A stretch of 64,000 nucleotides of DNA from Byssochlamys sp. IMV 00236 (GCA_001931875.2 MSJH02000828.1:22269-86268), one strand, 5' to 3'; shown: positions 1 through 12,899, numbered from the stretch's first letter. Numbers and translations are program-made. Notes: generated by a model from the sequence alone, not told the origin.

Positions 1-2180
1 GTGTCACCAGGCACTTCAATTTCTGCAATACATTAGCTTCTGTGACTCTGTATTTCAAGGTAAGAGATGGTCACCTTCAACACTGGTAATGTGAACAAAT
101 TTGATGAGGTGCTGGGTAGTCGTAAAGATGATATGCGCAGGCGTAATATCAAAGGATGTGCAGTTCTTCGCGAGGAGGCGCTTGTTGGCATAGAGAGAGC
201 CTGTCCTAGACATGGTAACGAGAATATCCTGCTCATGATCAGTGCCATTCACTGCCATTCGCTGCCATAGTAGGGATTGTTCATACCTCATCATCAGGGA
301 TGTGTATCGCTTTCGCCCAAAAAGTATCCGACCCCGGGCTGCCATTCCACGCACCCACGTCAACATTGTCATCAGGTGACACGTTAATAGTAGAATAAGA
401 AACCGGTGTGTTTGGCTGTATAGTATGAGAAAACCAGAGTTTATCGTGTCCGAGGCTTGAGAATATCGATCGCAGTTGCTCTGACCCTGACGCCTGGTGT
501 ACAACCTTGGTCACACGAGTCTCAAGTGTAGTTCTCTCAATTTGGGCTTGATAAGGTGATTTGTGGACCAGGATATACACCTCATTCTCCTTTAGGAAGG
601 CGATCTGGCGCGGTCGACTCTCAGGGTCTTCCGGTAGCGGATAGCTTGATTCCAATAAGGGAGCTGGAACAGGCCGACTCTTGAGCGACCATATGAAAAC
701 AGAGAAACTCTCCCTAGTAAGGACAGCGATTCTTGTACCCGTCTGGCTGAATGAGACGTCGACAATATTGGAGTCAACGGTGATCTCACAATGAGCCATG
801 GGGGGTGGTACACCCGCCAGTCTCAAGGGGGTGAATTTCAACACCTCTGTACACTAGTTAGAGCAATTATATGTAGGAATCGGAGAAAATACATACTTCC
901 GTCGATGACGCCAACCGCACCGGTATCGTGAGGGCTCACAGTAGAACCGTGAGAAACATCGAAGACGAAGTCCATATCGAGGATTGAGCCTACTTCTCAT
1001 GAGCCATCTAGACACTCAAAGGCCAGGGACAACATAACGTACCTGCTGAACCAGCCACAAAACGCAGTGCCTTTTCCTGGTGCCACCTGAAAGAGAACAG
1101 AGAGGGGAAGTCTGGGTTTGTCACGATGGGTATTTCCTGTTTTAGATAGTAGTGATAGTTGCCCATAGTCCACAGTTGCAGCCTATCCTTGAACCAGACT
1201 GCGAGTACAGTGGAATCGATATTCCATGACAAGGAGATATCTGATGCCCATGTTGCTCGCTCTTCCACACTGAGACGCAGGGTGAACTGGCCATGTCGTA
1301 GCCCGTTTCTCTCGAAGAACACGACATCAACCCGATCGTCAAGTCTCTGGATACCAGCAATCAAATTCCCTGCTGGTCTCCAGCTCAAAGCACCCTCAAG
1401 GCCATCTACTGGCTCGCTGACACTGTCCAGCGTTCCTTCTCTTGAAAAGACTCTGATAACTCTTCGGACGCCGGTCTCGATGCTGTTCACAGCAACAAAG
1501 GCTCCATCTCCTCTCCAGCTGATAGTCGTTCTGCCATCGTCATTACTGCTTAGCTTTCCTTCATCCACCTTCTCAGGCATGGTAGGATCTCGCATAGCTT
1601 TCGCTCTCTTTCCTTGGAACTGCGTCTCTTTCTTTCCCCAACCAACCGAGACATGACGGGAAATCTTGAGGTCGTCGGCTGTAAGCTCAACCAGGACAAC
1701 ATTCTCAAACTCCCTGGTCATGTATAAGAAGGTATTCGCTCTTGTAGTGATGGCCAGAAGTTCTTCATCAGGCGACCATGCCGCAGCGGTGATTCCAACA
1801 TCAACGGAGCCCACAATCTCGATCTTGTCCTCCCCCGGCTGAGGCTCCTCTCGCACGATGACAATGTCACCTCCCTCCAGTACCAGACATGCCGTTAGGT
1901 TGTCTGCGAAGTACTGCAGAGAAAGTATGCGGTCGCATGCCAGTTCCGGGAGCGGGCATGGCGCATCCCAGGATGCGATCGACTCAAACTGCTCCGCAGT
2001 AACAGGTCCGGAATATTCAGCATCCTGGCTCTTCCTTCTCAGATCTATGATTGCATTATTTTCCGTCGGTCCAAATGCACAGATGACTGAATCCGACGCG
2101 GCATCCCATGCGGTGGCAGTCAGTGGCAGTTCGCCTTGGAGTTGTACCTCCGCGAGGCGCACGTTTTTCAAGTTGCGCAT
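1..2180 (-). CDS. ELP1: Elongator complex subunit 1 (IKI3 family), 3' end beyond window
   Basis: This is the scaffold subunit of the Elongator complex, which modifies wobble uridines of tRNAs in the cytoplasm. The model is exons 2180-1043, 989-897, 846-287, 228-75 and 22 to beyond the left edge, about 655 codons of a protein usually near 1,300 residues. The start at 2180 (MRNLKNVRLAEVQLQGELPL) has the usual IKI3 beginning. The visible part is the N-terminal double beta-propeller: ITAAAWSPDEELLAITT, VSVGWGKKETQFQGKRAK and LKFTPLRLAGVPPPM are family-typical blocks. All four introns are GT...AG and keep the frame; the last two (286-229 and 74-23) are short and were placed by continuity into NGSLYAN-like and EIEVP blocks. 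Those two junctions are less certain than the rest. The catalytic partner Elp3 is not in the window. Identity is secure. Confidence 0.93.
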
Positions 2181-2609
2181 CTCTTCAACCAGCGATTACC
2201 CCACCTCCATGAACAGACGAGGAAATGCCTACAAAAATGAAAGACGGGCCTCCTGGAACGGAGGGTGAGCTCCAGAAAGATAATTTAATGTTTGCTCGTT
2301 GCGTTGACCCCGGGGATTTCAATATCAGAATTCCGACCCAAAATTTTAATTTTCTTACGGGAGAAAGTGAGCTTCCGGCCAATGACTTCATCCACATTTC
2401 AGATGTTACTGCTTTCTACGCCTGTCCGACCCAACACATAGATCTACGCAAAACCATGACCATCGGAAAAGATGCAACGTTCCAATAAATCTCAATGTGT
2501 CTGTCTAGCTTTGTACAGGGTGTCCCGTTGCTCAAAGAATTGGCCTCCCGATTACATCTCTGTCGCTCCGACAGCCACGACGGGGAATCCAAGTCCAACG
2601 ACCAGGACT
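2181..2609. other. Intergenic: ELP1 promoter side and COX8 3' end
   Basis: This 429-bp stretch holds the upstream region of ELP1 and the 3' end of COX8, both read leftward. ORFs here are short and show no family motif. No TATA box or repeat stands out. Confidence 0.5.
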
Positions 2610-2974
2610 TTAGCGGGTCTTGTAAGTCTGCCAAACTGTAGAAATATATGTCAGATTTGAACGAAGATGCAGAGTGATAGCGAGGACGGAGCATACCAGC
2701 AATGGCGAAGGGAGTACCGAAACCGGTAACTAGAGTTATCATTGTCAGCCGCCAATCCGTAGCACGATCCGTAGCAACAATGCGGCGGCTACTTACCCAT
2801 GAAGGCCCAGTATCGCAGCCAGAAGAAGCGAGTGAGGGGGTTGAAGGGGATGGAAGTGCGCGGGCCCTCGGCGTAGTGGTACGGGCTGGCGAGCTGGGCA
2901 CGAGTGGTAGAGAAGCCACGGCGGGCGACGAGGTTGGCGGCCATTCTGGCGCGGATAGCGGTAGCGGCGTTCAT
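2610..2974 (-). CDS. COX8: Cytochrome c oxidase subunit VIII / COX7c family
   Basis: A small nuclear-encoded subunit of respiratory complex IV in the mitochondrial inner membrane. Three exons (2974-2797, 2729-2697, 2635-2610) give 78 residues. The first 25 residues are rich in Arg, Ala and Ser with an RRGFSTTR stretch, a typical matrix-targeting presequence. Then comes the family core YHYAEGPRTSIPFNPLTRFF, WLRYWAFM across the first junction, and GFGTPFAIAVWQTYKTR across the second, forming one transmembrane helix with a basic tail. Both introns are GT...AG. Every expected family block is recovered only when both introns are removed, which supports the model. It is divergent from MTR4, with starts 378 bp apart. 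Confidence 0.94.
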
Positions 2975-3352
2975 CTTGGGTCAATTAGCTAGGAGCAATT
3001 GACATTGAGCTGGTTCCAACTAATAATAATACCGACCTTGAAGAAAGAGCAGACAGCAACGTTGTCGGGAGACTTCACGATGGAGAGAGTATCTAGCAAG
3101 AGTGGAACGAGCAGCTTGAACGGCCTTCCGGAAGTCCCTGCGCACGTGATCCTCTGCTGGCAGAGTTTTGCCGCCTTTCCCCGCCTACGGGCTCCTGTCG
3201 AATCAGAGGCGCCGCTGATACCAGACGGTCTTTTGAAATAATTTCTCGCGCCGGAGCTCTCCAAGACAAAGAAGAATCGGTTTCTTGTCGAAGAGCGTCT
3301 CCCTCCCAACCGTCCTGTCTCCCTCGTGTCCTGTCAAGGGATTTCGTGGACC
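2975..3352. promoter_or_regulatory. Shared upstream region of COX8 (-) and MTR4 (+)
   Basis: The 378 bp between two divergent start codons must hold both promoters. A palindromic CACGTG (bHLH/Cbf1-type site) lies at 3143-3148. The right half is C/T-rich close to the MTR4 start. No clear TATA box is seen. That the CACGTG site is functional is inference. Confidence 0.5.
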
Positions 3353-6300
3353 ATGGATGACCTCTTCGATGTCTTTGAGGACCAGCCTCAAGGACTGAAG
3401 CCTGCGGACGATGTTCAAAGATCGCGGCCGAAGAAAGACAAGACCAAGAAGCGCCAGGCTAATGGAGATGTGAAGGAGAATGGTGCGACGGAAGAGAAGA
3501 AGGACGAGGCAGCGCTGTCTGCTGCGCCAGCTGCGGATGCCGATACTGACATGACGGAGGCACCTAGCGCACAGAACGGGCAACCAGAACCCAAGCGACA
3601 GCGTCTCGATCAAGAGGCAGAACCTCTGGTCGCAGACACGTTCGAAACAGAACAGGAACGTGAAGTCGCAGCATCTGGTCTTGGAGAAACTGGTGATGCA
3701 TCAAAACGGGTGGTGCTCTCGCACCAGGTCCGCCATCAGGTCGCCGTCCCGCCAAACTACCCATACGTGCCTATCTCGCAACACAAACCGCCGGAGAACC
3801 CCGCAAGAACATGGCCTTTCACTTTGGATCCGTTCCAGCAGGTAGCGGTCGCGTCGATCCAGAGAGAAGAGAGTGTCCTTGTTTCGGCCCATACTAGTGC
3901 AGGAAAGACGGTGGTGGCCGAATACGCCATTGCGCAAAGTTTGAAGAATAACCAGAGAGTCATCTATACGAGTCCGATTAAGGCCCTGAGCAATCAGAAA
4001 TACCGAGAATTCGCGGCGGAATTTGGCGACGTGGGTCTGATGACTGGTGATGTTACGATCAACCCAACAGCTACTTGTCTCGTCATGACGACAGAGATTC
4101 TCCGGTCTATGTTGTATCGCGGCTCTGAGATTATGCGAGAAGTTGCGTGGGTGGTCTTCGATGAGATCCATTATATGCGCGATGCTACCCGAGGTGTAGT
4201 CTGGGAGGAGACTATCATTTTGTTGCCCGATAAGGTCCGATACGTCTTCCTGTCCGCTACCATTCCGAACGCTATGCAGTTCGCGGAATGGATCACCAAG
4301 ATGCACAATCAGCCTTGTCACGTTGTGTACACCGATTTCCGACCAACACCCCTCCAGCACTATTTCTTCCCCGCCGGTGCTGATGGTATCCATCTGATTG
4401 TCGACGAAAAGGGGGTCTTCCGTGAGGAAAACTTCCAGAAGGCCATGAGCTCGATCTCTAGCAAGAAAGGTGATGATCCTGCAGATGCCATGGCCAAACG
4501 GAAGGGTAAGGGTAAGGACAAGAAATTGAACAAGGGCGGCACCAAGGGACCATCGGACATCTACAAGATCGTGAAAATGATCATGCTAAAGAACTACAAT
4601 CCCGTCATCGTTTTCAGTTTCAGCAAACGCGAGTGCGAAGCCGGCGCTTTGCAAATGAGTTCATTGGCTTTCAACGACGATTCGGAGAAGGAGATGGTTT
4701 CGAAGGTTTTCGACAGTGCGATTGAAATGCTGTCTGAGGAGGACAGGAATCTCCCGCAGATCCAGAACATTTTGCCTTTGCTCCGTCGTGGAATCGGCGT
4801 CCATCACTCGGGACTGCTCCCTATTCTCAAAGAGACCATTGAGATTCTTTTCCAGGAAGGTCTCATTAAGGTCCTTTTCGCCACAGAAACTTTCTCCATC
4901 GGTCTCAACATGCCGGCTAAGACAGTAGTTTTCACAAGCGTGAGAAAGTTCGACGGGTTTAGTCAACGTTGGGTGACACCATCTGAATTCGTGCAGATGT
5001 CTGGTCGTGCTGGTCGAAGAGGTCTTGATGACCGTGGTATCGTTATCATGATGGTTGGAGAAGAGATGGACCCAGCAGTGGCCAAGGAAATCGTCCGGGG
5101 CGAACAGGACCGACTGAATTCAGCGTTCCACTTGGGCTATAACATGATTCTGAATCTCATGCGTGTGGAAGGCATCTCACCGGAGTTCATGCTCGAGAGA
5201 TGTTTTTATCAGTTCCAGAACACCGCGAGCGTGGCAGGTCTCGAGAAAGAGCTTCACGAGCTGGAGGCACAGCGGGCCGAGATGAACATCCCAGATGAGG
5301 GAACGATTCGCGAGTATTACGACCTCCGGAAGCAACTTGCAGGTTTCACGGAGAATATGCAGGACGTTATTAGCCACCCCAACTATTGTCTTCCCTTCAT
5401 TCAGCCCGGAAGACTCGTGCAAATCAAACACGGTGACTACGACTTCGGCTGGGGTGTGCTGGTCAACTACAAGGAACGGAGGGCTCCGAAGAATTCGACA
5501 GAGAAGATTGAAGATCACCAGAGATACGTGGTCGACGTCCTGCTCAAAGTCGCCAAGGGAACCACCTCGGGCACGAAGACCCATCAAGATCTTCCTAAGG
5601 GAGTCAGACCGCCTGAGGATGGAGAGGAATCTCGCATGGAAGTCGTCCCGGTGGTGTTGAACTGCATCAAAGCCATCTCCCATATCAGAATCTTCTTGCC
5701 CAAGGACTTGCAGTCTCCGGACTCGAGAAATGGAGTCGGGAAAAGCCTAGCTGAGGTGCAGAAGCGCTTCCCTGATGGGATCGCTCTGCTTGACCCCATC
5801 GAGAACATGGGGATCAAGGATGATTCGTTCAAGAAACTGTTGAGAAAGATTGAGGTTCTCGAGTCACGACTCCTTGCTAACCCACTCCACAACTCGCCTC
5901 GTCTGCCCGAACTCTACGACCAGTATGCGAAAAAGCTCGAGCTCGGAACCAAGATCAAGGCCACCAAGAAGAAAATTTCGGATGCGATGTCCGTCCTGCA
6001 GCTTGACGAGCTCAAGTGCCGTAAGCGTGTCCTGCGTCGATTCGGTTTCATCAACGAGGCGGAAGTCGTGCAGCTCAAGGCACGAGTTGCGTGTGAGATC
6101 AGCACCGGCGATGAGCTCATGCTCAGTGAGCTCCTGTTCAACGGTTTCTTCAACAAACTCACGCCGGAGCAGGTGGCTGCTGTTCTGAGCGTCTTCGTCT
6201 TCGAGGAGAAGACGAAGGAAACACCTGCTCTGACCAAGGACGAGCTGGCCCGCCCGCTCAAGGAGATCCAGGCTCAAGCGAGAATCATCGCCAAGGTCTC

Positions 6301-6664
6301 CCAGGAATCGAAGCTGGCCGTCAACGAGGACGAGTATGTACAGAGCTTCCACTGGGAGCTGATGGAGGTGATTTACGAATGGGCCAACGGTAAATCCTTT
6401 GCGGACATCTGGTAAGTTNNNNNNNNNNNNNNNNNNNNCCCCCCTGATCCATCGGTTTGGACTGGATGCTAACGACCCTGCAGTAAGATGACGGACGTCT
6501 ACGAAGGCAGTTTGATCCGTGTGTTCCGTCGGCTGGAAGAGTGTCTGAGACAGATGGCGCAGGCCGCCAAGGTCATGGGCAGTGAGGAATTGGAGAACAA
6601 GTTCGAGACGGCGCTCACCAAGGTGAGAAGGGATATCGTTGCCGCCCAATCGCTATACCTGTAA
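3353..6664 (+). CDS. MTR4: ATP-dependent RNA helicase Mtr4/Dob1 (nuclear exosome cofactor)
   Basis: A Ski2-like DExH helicase that unwinds RNA for the nuclear exosome, alone or in TRAMP. Exons 3353-6411 and 6484-6664 give 1,079 residues, the normal family length. In order: an acidic/basic N-terminal tail; the DPFQ and SAHTSAGKT (Walker A) motifs; DEIHYMRD (DEIH box); SATIPN (motif III); [13 protein letters not shown] and [10 protein letters not shown] (motifs V and VI); then the arch (KOW) region with [12 protein letters not shown]; and a C-terminal helical bundle ending in AAQSLYL. Start at 3353 ([10 protein letters not shown]) because the in-frame codon at 3326 is GTG. The single intron (6412-6483) contains a 20-N gap, but both splice sites and a TGCTAAC branch site are visible and the junction restores [13 protein letters not shown]. 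Confidence 0.97.
6419..6438. other. Assembly gap of 20 N inside the MTR4 intron
   Basis: Twenty unresolved bases lie seven bases after the donor site and are followed by a run of six C. The real length is unknown. It does not touch coding sequence. Confidence 0.95.
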
Positions 6665-7265
6665 GCCTGGGAGACATTCTTGGTATCTCTTTATTGTGCT
6701 GTGTACATTTTCTGTCTTTCTCGTTTGATCCTCGTGGGTGCTTGTAAGGCATAGCTTTGGCGTCATGGCAGGTCAGGACCTCTCAGCTCCCCGATCTGGG
6801 GGTGAGGCGGTTAACAGTAACAGGAAAAGCTCTGAATGAATGAAAGAATTTTAGCCACTGGTCCAACGGCCAGATCGGAAATCCAACGGTCTGAATCGTA
6901 AGCGAGCTTTAAGTTAGTTAAATTAGTTAATTAATTAATTAACATTAATATCCACGTAGTGCTTGGGCGTTGGCCAGGCGTTGGGCTGAGGGTGCACAGG
7001 CGGCGCGCGTTGCCTACCGCAACACCTAAAGGGGAGCTAAAGAGCCTTCGTTTTGGTGACGGCTGCTCCATCACCACATCTCATCCACCGCCTCTCTCCC
7101 CACTTTCTCTTCCGCATCCTTCTCGCCTCTCCCTTTTTTTCGCTTCTTCATCATCATATCGACATACACGGACGTCTATCTACTCGTCCTCGGCCGTACA
7201 GGGTTCTGCAGGTGTCGCAGCTAGTCCTGTCCCCCGTTTTCGCCTTCCACCCACCGTCCATCACG
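6665..7265. other. Intergenic: MTR4 3' region and STS1 leader
   Basis: About 600 bp. The left part is the MTR4 3' UTR. Around 6910-6945 is an AT-rich run of TTAGTTAA/TTAATTAA units. From about 7075 to 7265 the top strand is strongly pyrimidine-rich (C/T tracts), typical of fungal promoters and leaders just upstream of the STS1 start. No gene is seen. Confidence 0.5.
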
Positions 7266-8272
7266 ATGAACAGTCTGGTGGCTACGCCTCCTGTTCCTCC
7301 GCACTTCTACGAACACACTCGTCTCTCTCCCACTCGTTCCAGTATGTTCTTTCCACATTTTTTTCTGAGAATTGATCAAAGATAGGAAATGCTGACGATG
7401 TTCTCACAGTGTCTACACCTCAATCCTCAAGCAGTCGAAAGCGGAAAGCCGACGAAGAGAGTAACGATCATGATGTTCGAATGTCCGCCTCCCCGACCAA
7501 CTCGCCTGCCTTTTCCCATCGTCCTCTGCTTGCCAATCGTCCGATGAAACGGTCCCGGCCCAACGTATCTGGCCGTCCTCTCACTGTTCCTCGTCTGCTC
7601 GAGACTCTTGATACCGATGCTCTACGCTCCGTCCTCCGCTCCATGTGCGAGCGTCATCCTGAGCTGAATGACGAGGTTGTACACACGGCTCCACGGCCCA
7701 GTGTCTCCTCTACGCTTCACGTTCTCAACAACTACCAGTCTACCCTTCGATCCTCTTTCCCGTTGGGTGGCGATCCCACGTCCGACTACGCCTACAATCG
7801 GGTGCGTCAGCATCTCACCAACCTGTTGGATGCCCTGAGCGACTTTACACCCCATTTCCTTCCTCCAAACGAATCTCAAGCATCCACATCACTCAGTTAT
7901 TTGGACGGCGCCACAGACATCATTCACTCGCTTCCGAGATGGAGCTCGCCACAGAACAACATCGAGAAGGATTCCGCGTATGAGGAAATGTGCAAAGCAT
8001 GGATCTTGGTTATCAGGGAGGCGGCCAAGCGAGGCGGTGGAATCCAGTTACAATATGGTGGATGGGATCAGAAATTGGCCAAACACAACCAGATCTCGGG
8101 AGGCAAGTTGCAGAATGCAGTCAACGAGCTGAGCTCGATTCTGGGCTGGATGGGCGGACCTGGGTTTCAGGGTCATGGAAGCTCTTCCAACGCCGATCCT
8201 GGATCGATCCGGGAGCAACTTCTGTCTGGGACATATGGTCACGGAATGCCTCTCAAGGTCGGACCGTGGTGA
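7266..8272 (+). CDS. STS1: Tethering factor for nuclear proteasome (Cut8/STS1 family)
   Basis: Cut8/Sts1 tethers the 26S proteasome in the nucleus and is itself short-lived in yeasts. Exons 7266-7341 and 7410-8272 give 312 residues. The first exon encodes [20 protein letters not shown], a recognisable family N-terminus; the second opens with a Ser-rich stretch and a basic nuclear-localisation segment ([19 protein letters not shown]). A conserved alpha-helical body follows, with [40 protein letters not shown] and [20 protein letters not shown]. The intron (7342-7409) has GTATGT, a GCTGACG branch site and CAG. An internal in-frame Met at 7409 would drop the conserved N-terminus, so the spliced start is preferred. 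Confidence 0.93.
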
Positions 8273-9708
8273 TCGAGTCTAAACGAGCCGTCAACTCCTT
8301 GCCGGCCTATTGTGCGTCTCTCTTCCATGAGTATTGTCGAAGCGCTTTGAAATAAACCAGCGGCCGACTTTGACTTACGAACGATCATGATACCTTCTGC
8401 ATCAGCCTTTAGAGAATCGAGGGTCTAATTGGCGTTTTTTCTTTTTCTTTTTCTTTTTCTTTTCTCTTTCTTTACGGGGAAATTTTATTTTGGAGTCTGC
8501 CTTCTATTTGCGAAACGTTAACTCGATCATTTATATCTTTCTAAGTTCCCCGGCAGCATCTGACTTTTCATTCCCGGTGTCAATCAACACGCATTCTCTG
8601 ATTTCCATCCAGACCGAATCTTTCCTTGTGGTTATTTTCTTTGTCATTTGATTTGCGTTCTCTCGCTTTTGCCGTTCTGTGAACATTGTGAGGGTTAGCT
8701 TTTTGTATTAGAGACTGCGGTTTCTCTGGGAGGAATTCTCGACGGCCTGGCATCCCTGTGATTCATGTGCATCTCTGAAAAGAGAGAGCCGCCATATATG
8801 GTGGCCCGATGGCTAGATAGCCGGCAACTGTGCCGGATCTGGTATTTGACTGGGGAGGAATTCCTAGGAAAGGAATTTTGCTTTTCCCAGCGTCAGAGGT
8901 ATTAGATTAGGATACCATCATCCCCTGAACCATTAGAATGGACTACATGATAGCGTGGATCACTACGCAACGGTGACAATTAGAATCAACAAAGGGCGAA
9001 AATATATATACCAATTGAAACTACTCCTGCGTATTCTTTTCCAAAATCCGGTTTCAAGCAGTTACATTTCGTCCTTCCCCTCTCCTTCTCGTCCATGTGA
9101 TGCGACTAAAATGCGATCCTGCAGTCCGTGACCACCCGGATAGCGATGCCTCCTCCTTGATTGGTTAGAATCACCGCTCAACTCAGCGCCATCACCAACA
9201 TTCCACTGAGGACCTGGCAGGTGACATGGAAACAACTCATTTCACAACCCGTATCAGAGAAGGAGAACAAGGGTATCCTCTGCAGTAGTAGTTATAACCG
9301 AGTCATAAAAGTAAATGAATCTGTGGATGGGGTCGGTAAGTTCAATAAATTCGTTCTGGTGCGGGAAGAATATATCGGTCTCAGATGGTAGTTACCAGGA
9401 GACTACCAAATATGCCCTGACCGGGCAGTATTAGTTGATATGTGGCGTTAGTCGGTGTAATCCTTATTCTAATATGTAGATATCAACAATAATAAGTTCA
9501 ATAAGCTCTGCTGTGCTAAGGAGAGTGATCCCCTCAAGGTAAGGGTATCTCGATTGAATTGTTTGATCTGATCACATATATACATTACATGTAACTATTT
9601 TAAATGTACTGTACATAATACGCTTGTTGTATTGCTGTAGGAAAAAGTGAGAGTATTGTCTAAATTAAGTCCACGGTTTCCACCAGATACTTATGCTACT
9701 TAGTTAAG
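8273..9708. other. Gene-free stretch after STS1
   Basis: About 1.4 kb holding the STS1 3' UTR and then AT-rich sequence with frequent stops in all frames. A T-rich simple repeat lies near 8434-8472. The ORFs seen, for example at 9161-9391, start at non-ATG codons and show no motif. I see no supported gene. Confidence 0.5.
8434..8472. repeat. (CTTTTT)n pyrimidine microsatellite
   Basis: Four imperfect repeats of CTTTTT preceded by a T run, in the STS1 3' region. Confidence 0.8.
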
Positions 9709-12700
9709 TTATCTACCGGCATTGATCCAATCTTCCTGTAAGATTCGCCGCGCTATAACACATCTTCCATCTCGTTTCAGATCGTTGTCGTGCATCCACT
9801 TGTGATCTGTCAGATCCAGGCAGACCAAATAGGAGGATATTCCTCCTTTCCTGTCAATATGATATTTTAGAACGAAAGAGATGGAAGGTGCGCTGCGACC
9901 TTTTCCGCCTGTTCTTGGCGCAGCGAGATACTTAGGTGATTCAGACACCATCGGATTCGAGACGGCATGGCACTGAGCATACGATCCTCATCCTCGTATC
10001 TTATCCTTTTTGAGTGCATAGTCGAAAGGCCCCTCACGACGAGGTATAGGCCACTGGTATCATCGTCCGTGCTGAACTTCTTCATAGATCAATCCGACTG
10101 CGCAATCCATAGGTATCCCTGACGTTTGGATATTCAACGACGATGGTGCTCCTTGAGTGAGCGGAAAACGGCTCATATACTTCTCCTTGCCGAGTCAGAG
10201 TTCGCATTATCTGATCTTGTATGAGCAAGAAGTTATGCCCGTTCGCGAGAAAGAGTGATGGTTTCATACATAGGTAAGCATTAACCATTGTCTGGCAGAT
10301 TCCAAATTTCACGTCTGCTCATCATAATACCGTGCTGTTCGATGAGATGATCCAACAACCCTTGAGAGGTGGCGCAATTCTGTCTCCTTTGCCCGCTTAC
10401 GCGCAGCTTCCTCCTCCTCCTCCTCCTCCTCCCTGCTGGCTGCTTCCTCGAGACGCTTGGCCTCAGCCAGCCAGCTAATATAACACATAGATTTATTGCT
10501 TTCCTATGTGAAACAAAATCACGTATCCCAGATATAGACTTACTTACCAGACCCTGCTCTGTCTTCAAGGAGCTCTTTGTCTTCTTCTTGGTCTCATTTT
10601 TCTTCTTTGCGATTCTCACACCTCTTGGCTGGCGCCGATTAACTGGATCGGGGAGCCTCGATTGATAGGTGAGCGCCAGCGCTCACGTGGATGATGTTCT
10701 ATATCTCAAATCAGTACCGTCCTTTTTATATATTGTTGGTGATATATGTGATATCACGTACCTGGGGCTGTGCTATTGGTGGATTCAATCTGGTTCGGAA
10801 AATCGGTGATTGCAGTTGTAGTGTTTGTTTTAATAGTAAGAGGAAGCCAAACACTCGTTAGATCAAAGATACCTGTATATGATTTGTCATGATTACCATC
10901 AAAATTTGCTCGTCTTTAGTTGCAGCACATCCTCTGTGTTCTCCTCGTCCGAAGAGAGCCAACAAAATCAGGTAGTAGGTCAAGTCTTGAGAGATGATCT
11001 TCTGGAGGATATACCGTGACGTAACTAAGATCTCCGCTGACTCCTTCTGGTACATCGCCGCTTGTTGGGATATCGAATAAGTGAACATTACGACATAAGC
11101 TCTGGAGGTTAGACCCAGCGCTGTTCACGTAGTATGAGCAAATTAGCACATGATGGGAGTTCCGTTTGCTAGAAGGCCTGGACCAGCATCTCTAGCTCGT
11201 AATGATCGAGCTCTGAGTGGAACACATGCGCGTCGATGCCACAAAGGTGCAAGGCTGCACCAATAAACAAATGCTGGGCGGGATTAACGCACCAGATAAC
11301 TGACTTCTCATTATAGAGAAGGATCTGATCGCATATTACCGGCAGCATTGCACGCAGCTTTGGTGATCCGCGAAGGAGGTATTCCAAGGCAGAATGGTCA
11401 GAAATGTCCTTCTCATGAAGGATGTCGGAGAAGACTTCCTTCTCGGCGTGTTTTATCAGTTCGCGTACCTTTTTCGCCCTGGCAGAACCGCATTTTAAGA
11501 ATCCCTGTCTCATCCCATGTTGCAAAGTCTTCTGAAGACGCCAGGTCGAGTTCTATAATGTTCTTCTTTCCAAGTTATCTTTGGAGCTGACAGGCAGCAT
11601 ACCTATCGTCCCCGAAAAATTGTACTCCTAACTCGGTCTCCATGATACGGCCAATATCACGCCGTTTGTTGGGGCTGATACGGTCCAAGTCCTCCTGCCC
11701 GAAGTACCATCACTTCCTGACGGCCGTGGGGATATACGGCTCCGTTGTCTTGCCTCTGGGGTCAACGCCCAGGGCGAACGCGTCTGATTAGCTATCTCCA
11801 AGACATCATACTAGTCTTGGGTGAGAAGGGTTCTGGATCTTTGAAGGTGAACACCACTGAGGACGTGAACCCCGTTCAGGGTATCCCTCTGCTGGACCTC
11901 GTGTTTAAGCGGGTCCGTTGAAGATCTCAGTATTCATAATCCATCGTAGGCTGCTCATCCCAACCCGCAGCTCGTAATAGGGGCGAGCATGCGGTCTGTG
12001 GTCCGTTTGCGTGGAGACTCTCTCGGGGGAGGACCTGGGCGATGTCCGGGCAGCACTCCGTACAATCAGACGGAGGTGCGTGTAGATAACGTTTTCTCTC
12101 AACCCTCTTGTGGTGCCCCAGGGGGGGCAGGGCCATTCTGACCATCGGGATTCGTTGTTAATTCGGAGGAACGTAAACCTATATCCATCTGAAAAGCAGC
12201 CGAAAATGCCGTCTTTCCATATCCACAGAGGACCTCTCTCGATGAGTTCTTGGTGAGCATCCCCAACGGCATTATGGCAGTCGCAATCTTTGGAACTGAA
12301 AAGTACTCGGGATAGTCCGTTAGCGACTCGATGGTTAGGACCAGGGATATAAACGGACGGAACTAGGACGTAGTACAGTTCTGCCGCCACCTCCAGAGAC
12401 GAGAAGATTAAAGGGGCCCTCTCCTCCCTGATCTTCTCGCACCCCGTTCACTTCTTTATAGTCGAAGCAGTATACACTGATCGTACCTGAGCTCCTTCCT
12501 TTCAGCTTCACCGAGCGTCTGTTGTCAGACATCATCACCTGGCCCTTTTCCAGAGCGGCGTTTGACGACCCAGTAGGCGTAAACTCCCTCATGGCTATCT
12601 GCTTGGACAAACATTAGTAAAGGCTTGTCATGATCTATGTGCCAAATGGCCGGTTTCTCAGGGTTCTGAAGCATATAGGCGTACTTGCCACTGAACCGCA

Positions 12701-12760
12701 CAATAGCAAGTAGCTTATCTTTTATGTATGATACTTCCGTTCTGTAGATGATAGCGTCAT
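9709..12760 (-). pseudogene. Decayed SNF2-like helicase gene, copy A
   Basis: Protein-like fragments lie in order on the minus strand but in different frames and with stops. From the 5' side: about 12760-12540 (FSGKYAYMLQNPEKPAIW then FVQADSHEG); about 11790-11640 (WYFGQEDLDRISPNKRRDIG), with an in-frame TGA at 11710-11712 just before it; 11525-11169 (KLRAMLPVICDQILLYNEK, VIWCVNPAQHLFIGAALHL, HSELDHYELEMLVQAF), which resembles the C-terminal RecA-like lobe of SNF2 helicases; then, after a stop and frame change, NSAGSNLQSLCRNVHLFDIP (11149-10916), the usual SNF2 motif V/VI neighbourhood. A Glu/Lys/Arg-rich tail follows at 10619-10281. The family call rests on these motifs; the N-terminal ATPase lobe with a Walker A site was not found. 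Exact limits are uncertain. Confidence 0.7.
10411..10432. repeat. (CTC)n trinucleotide repeat inside the helicase relic
   Basis: About seven CTC units. On the minus strand they encode a Glu run in one frame and an Arg run in another, so length changes here may have helped shift the reading frame of the relic. Confidence 0.75.
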
Positions 12761-12899
12761 GCTGTTATAGAGGATGGATAGCTCTTGGTTCTCCCGGAAT
12801 TGGGTAGCATATAATCCCATACCGTATTCATTTTGGAAGAATGTGCTTGAAGGAAGTAAAAGAGAGGACTAGATAGAGCAACCCTTCTTGCCCACCCTT

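Noticed and set aside
3326..3352. Upstream start for MTR4 (MSCQGISWT...)
   Set aside because: The first codon is GTG; the first ATG in frame is 3353 and gives the usual N-terminus.
5177..6649. Long antisense ORFs over MTR4
   Set aside because: Shadows of codon bias in the true coding frame; one even runs through the N gap.
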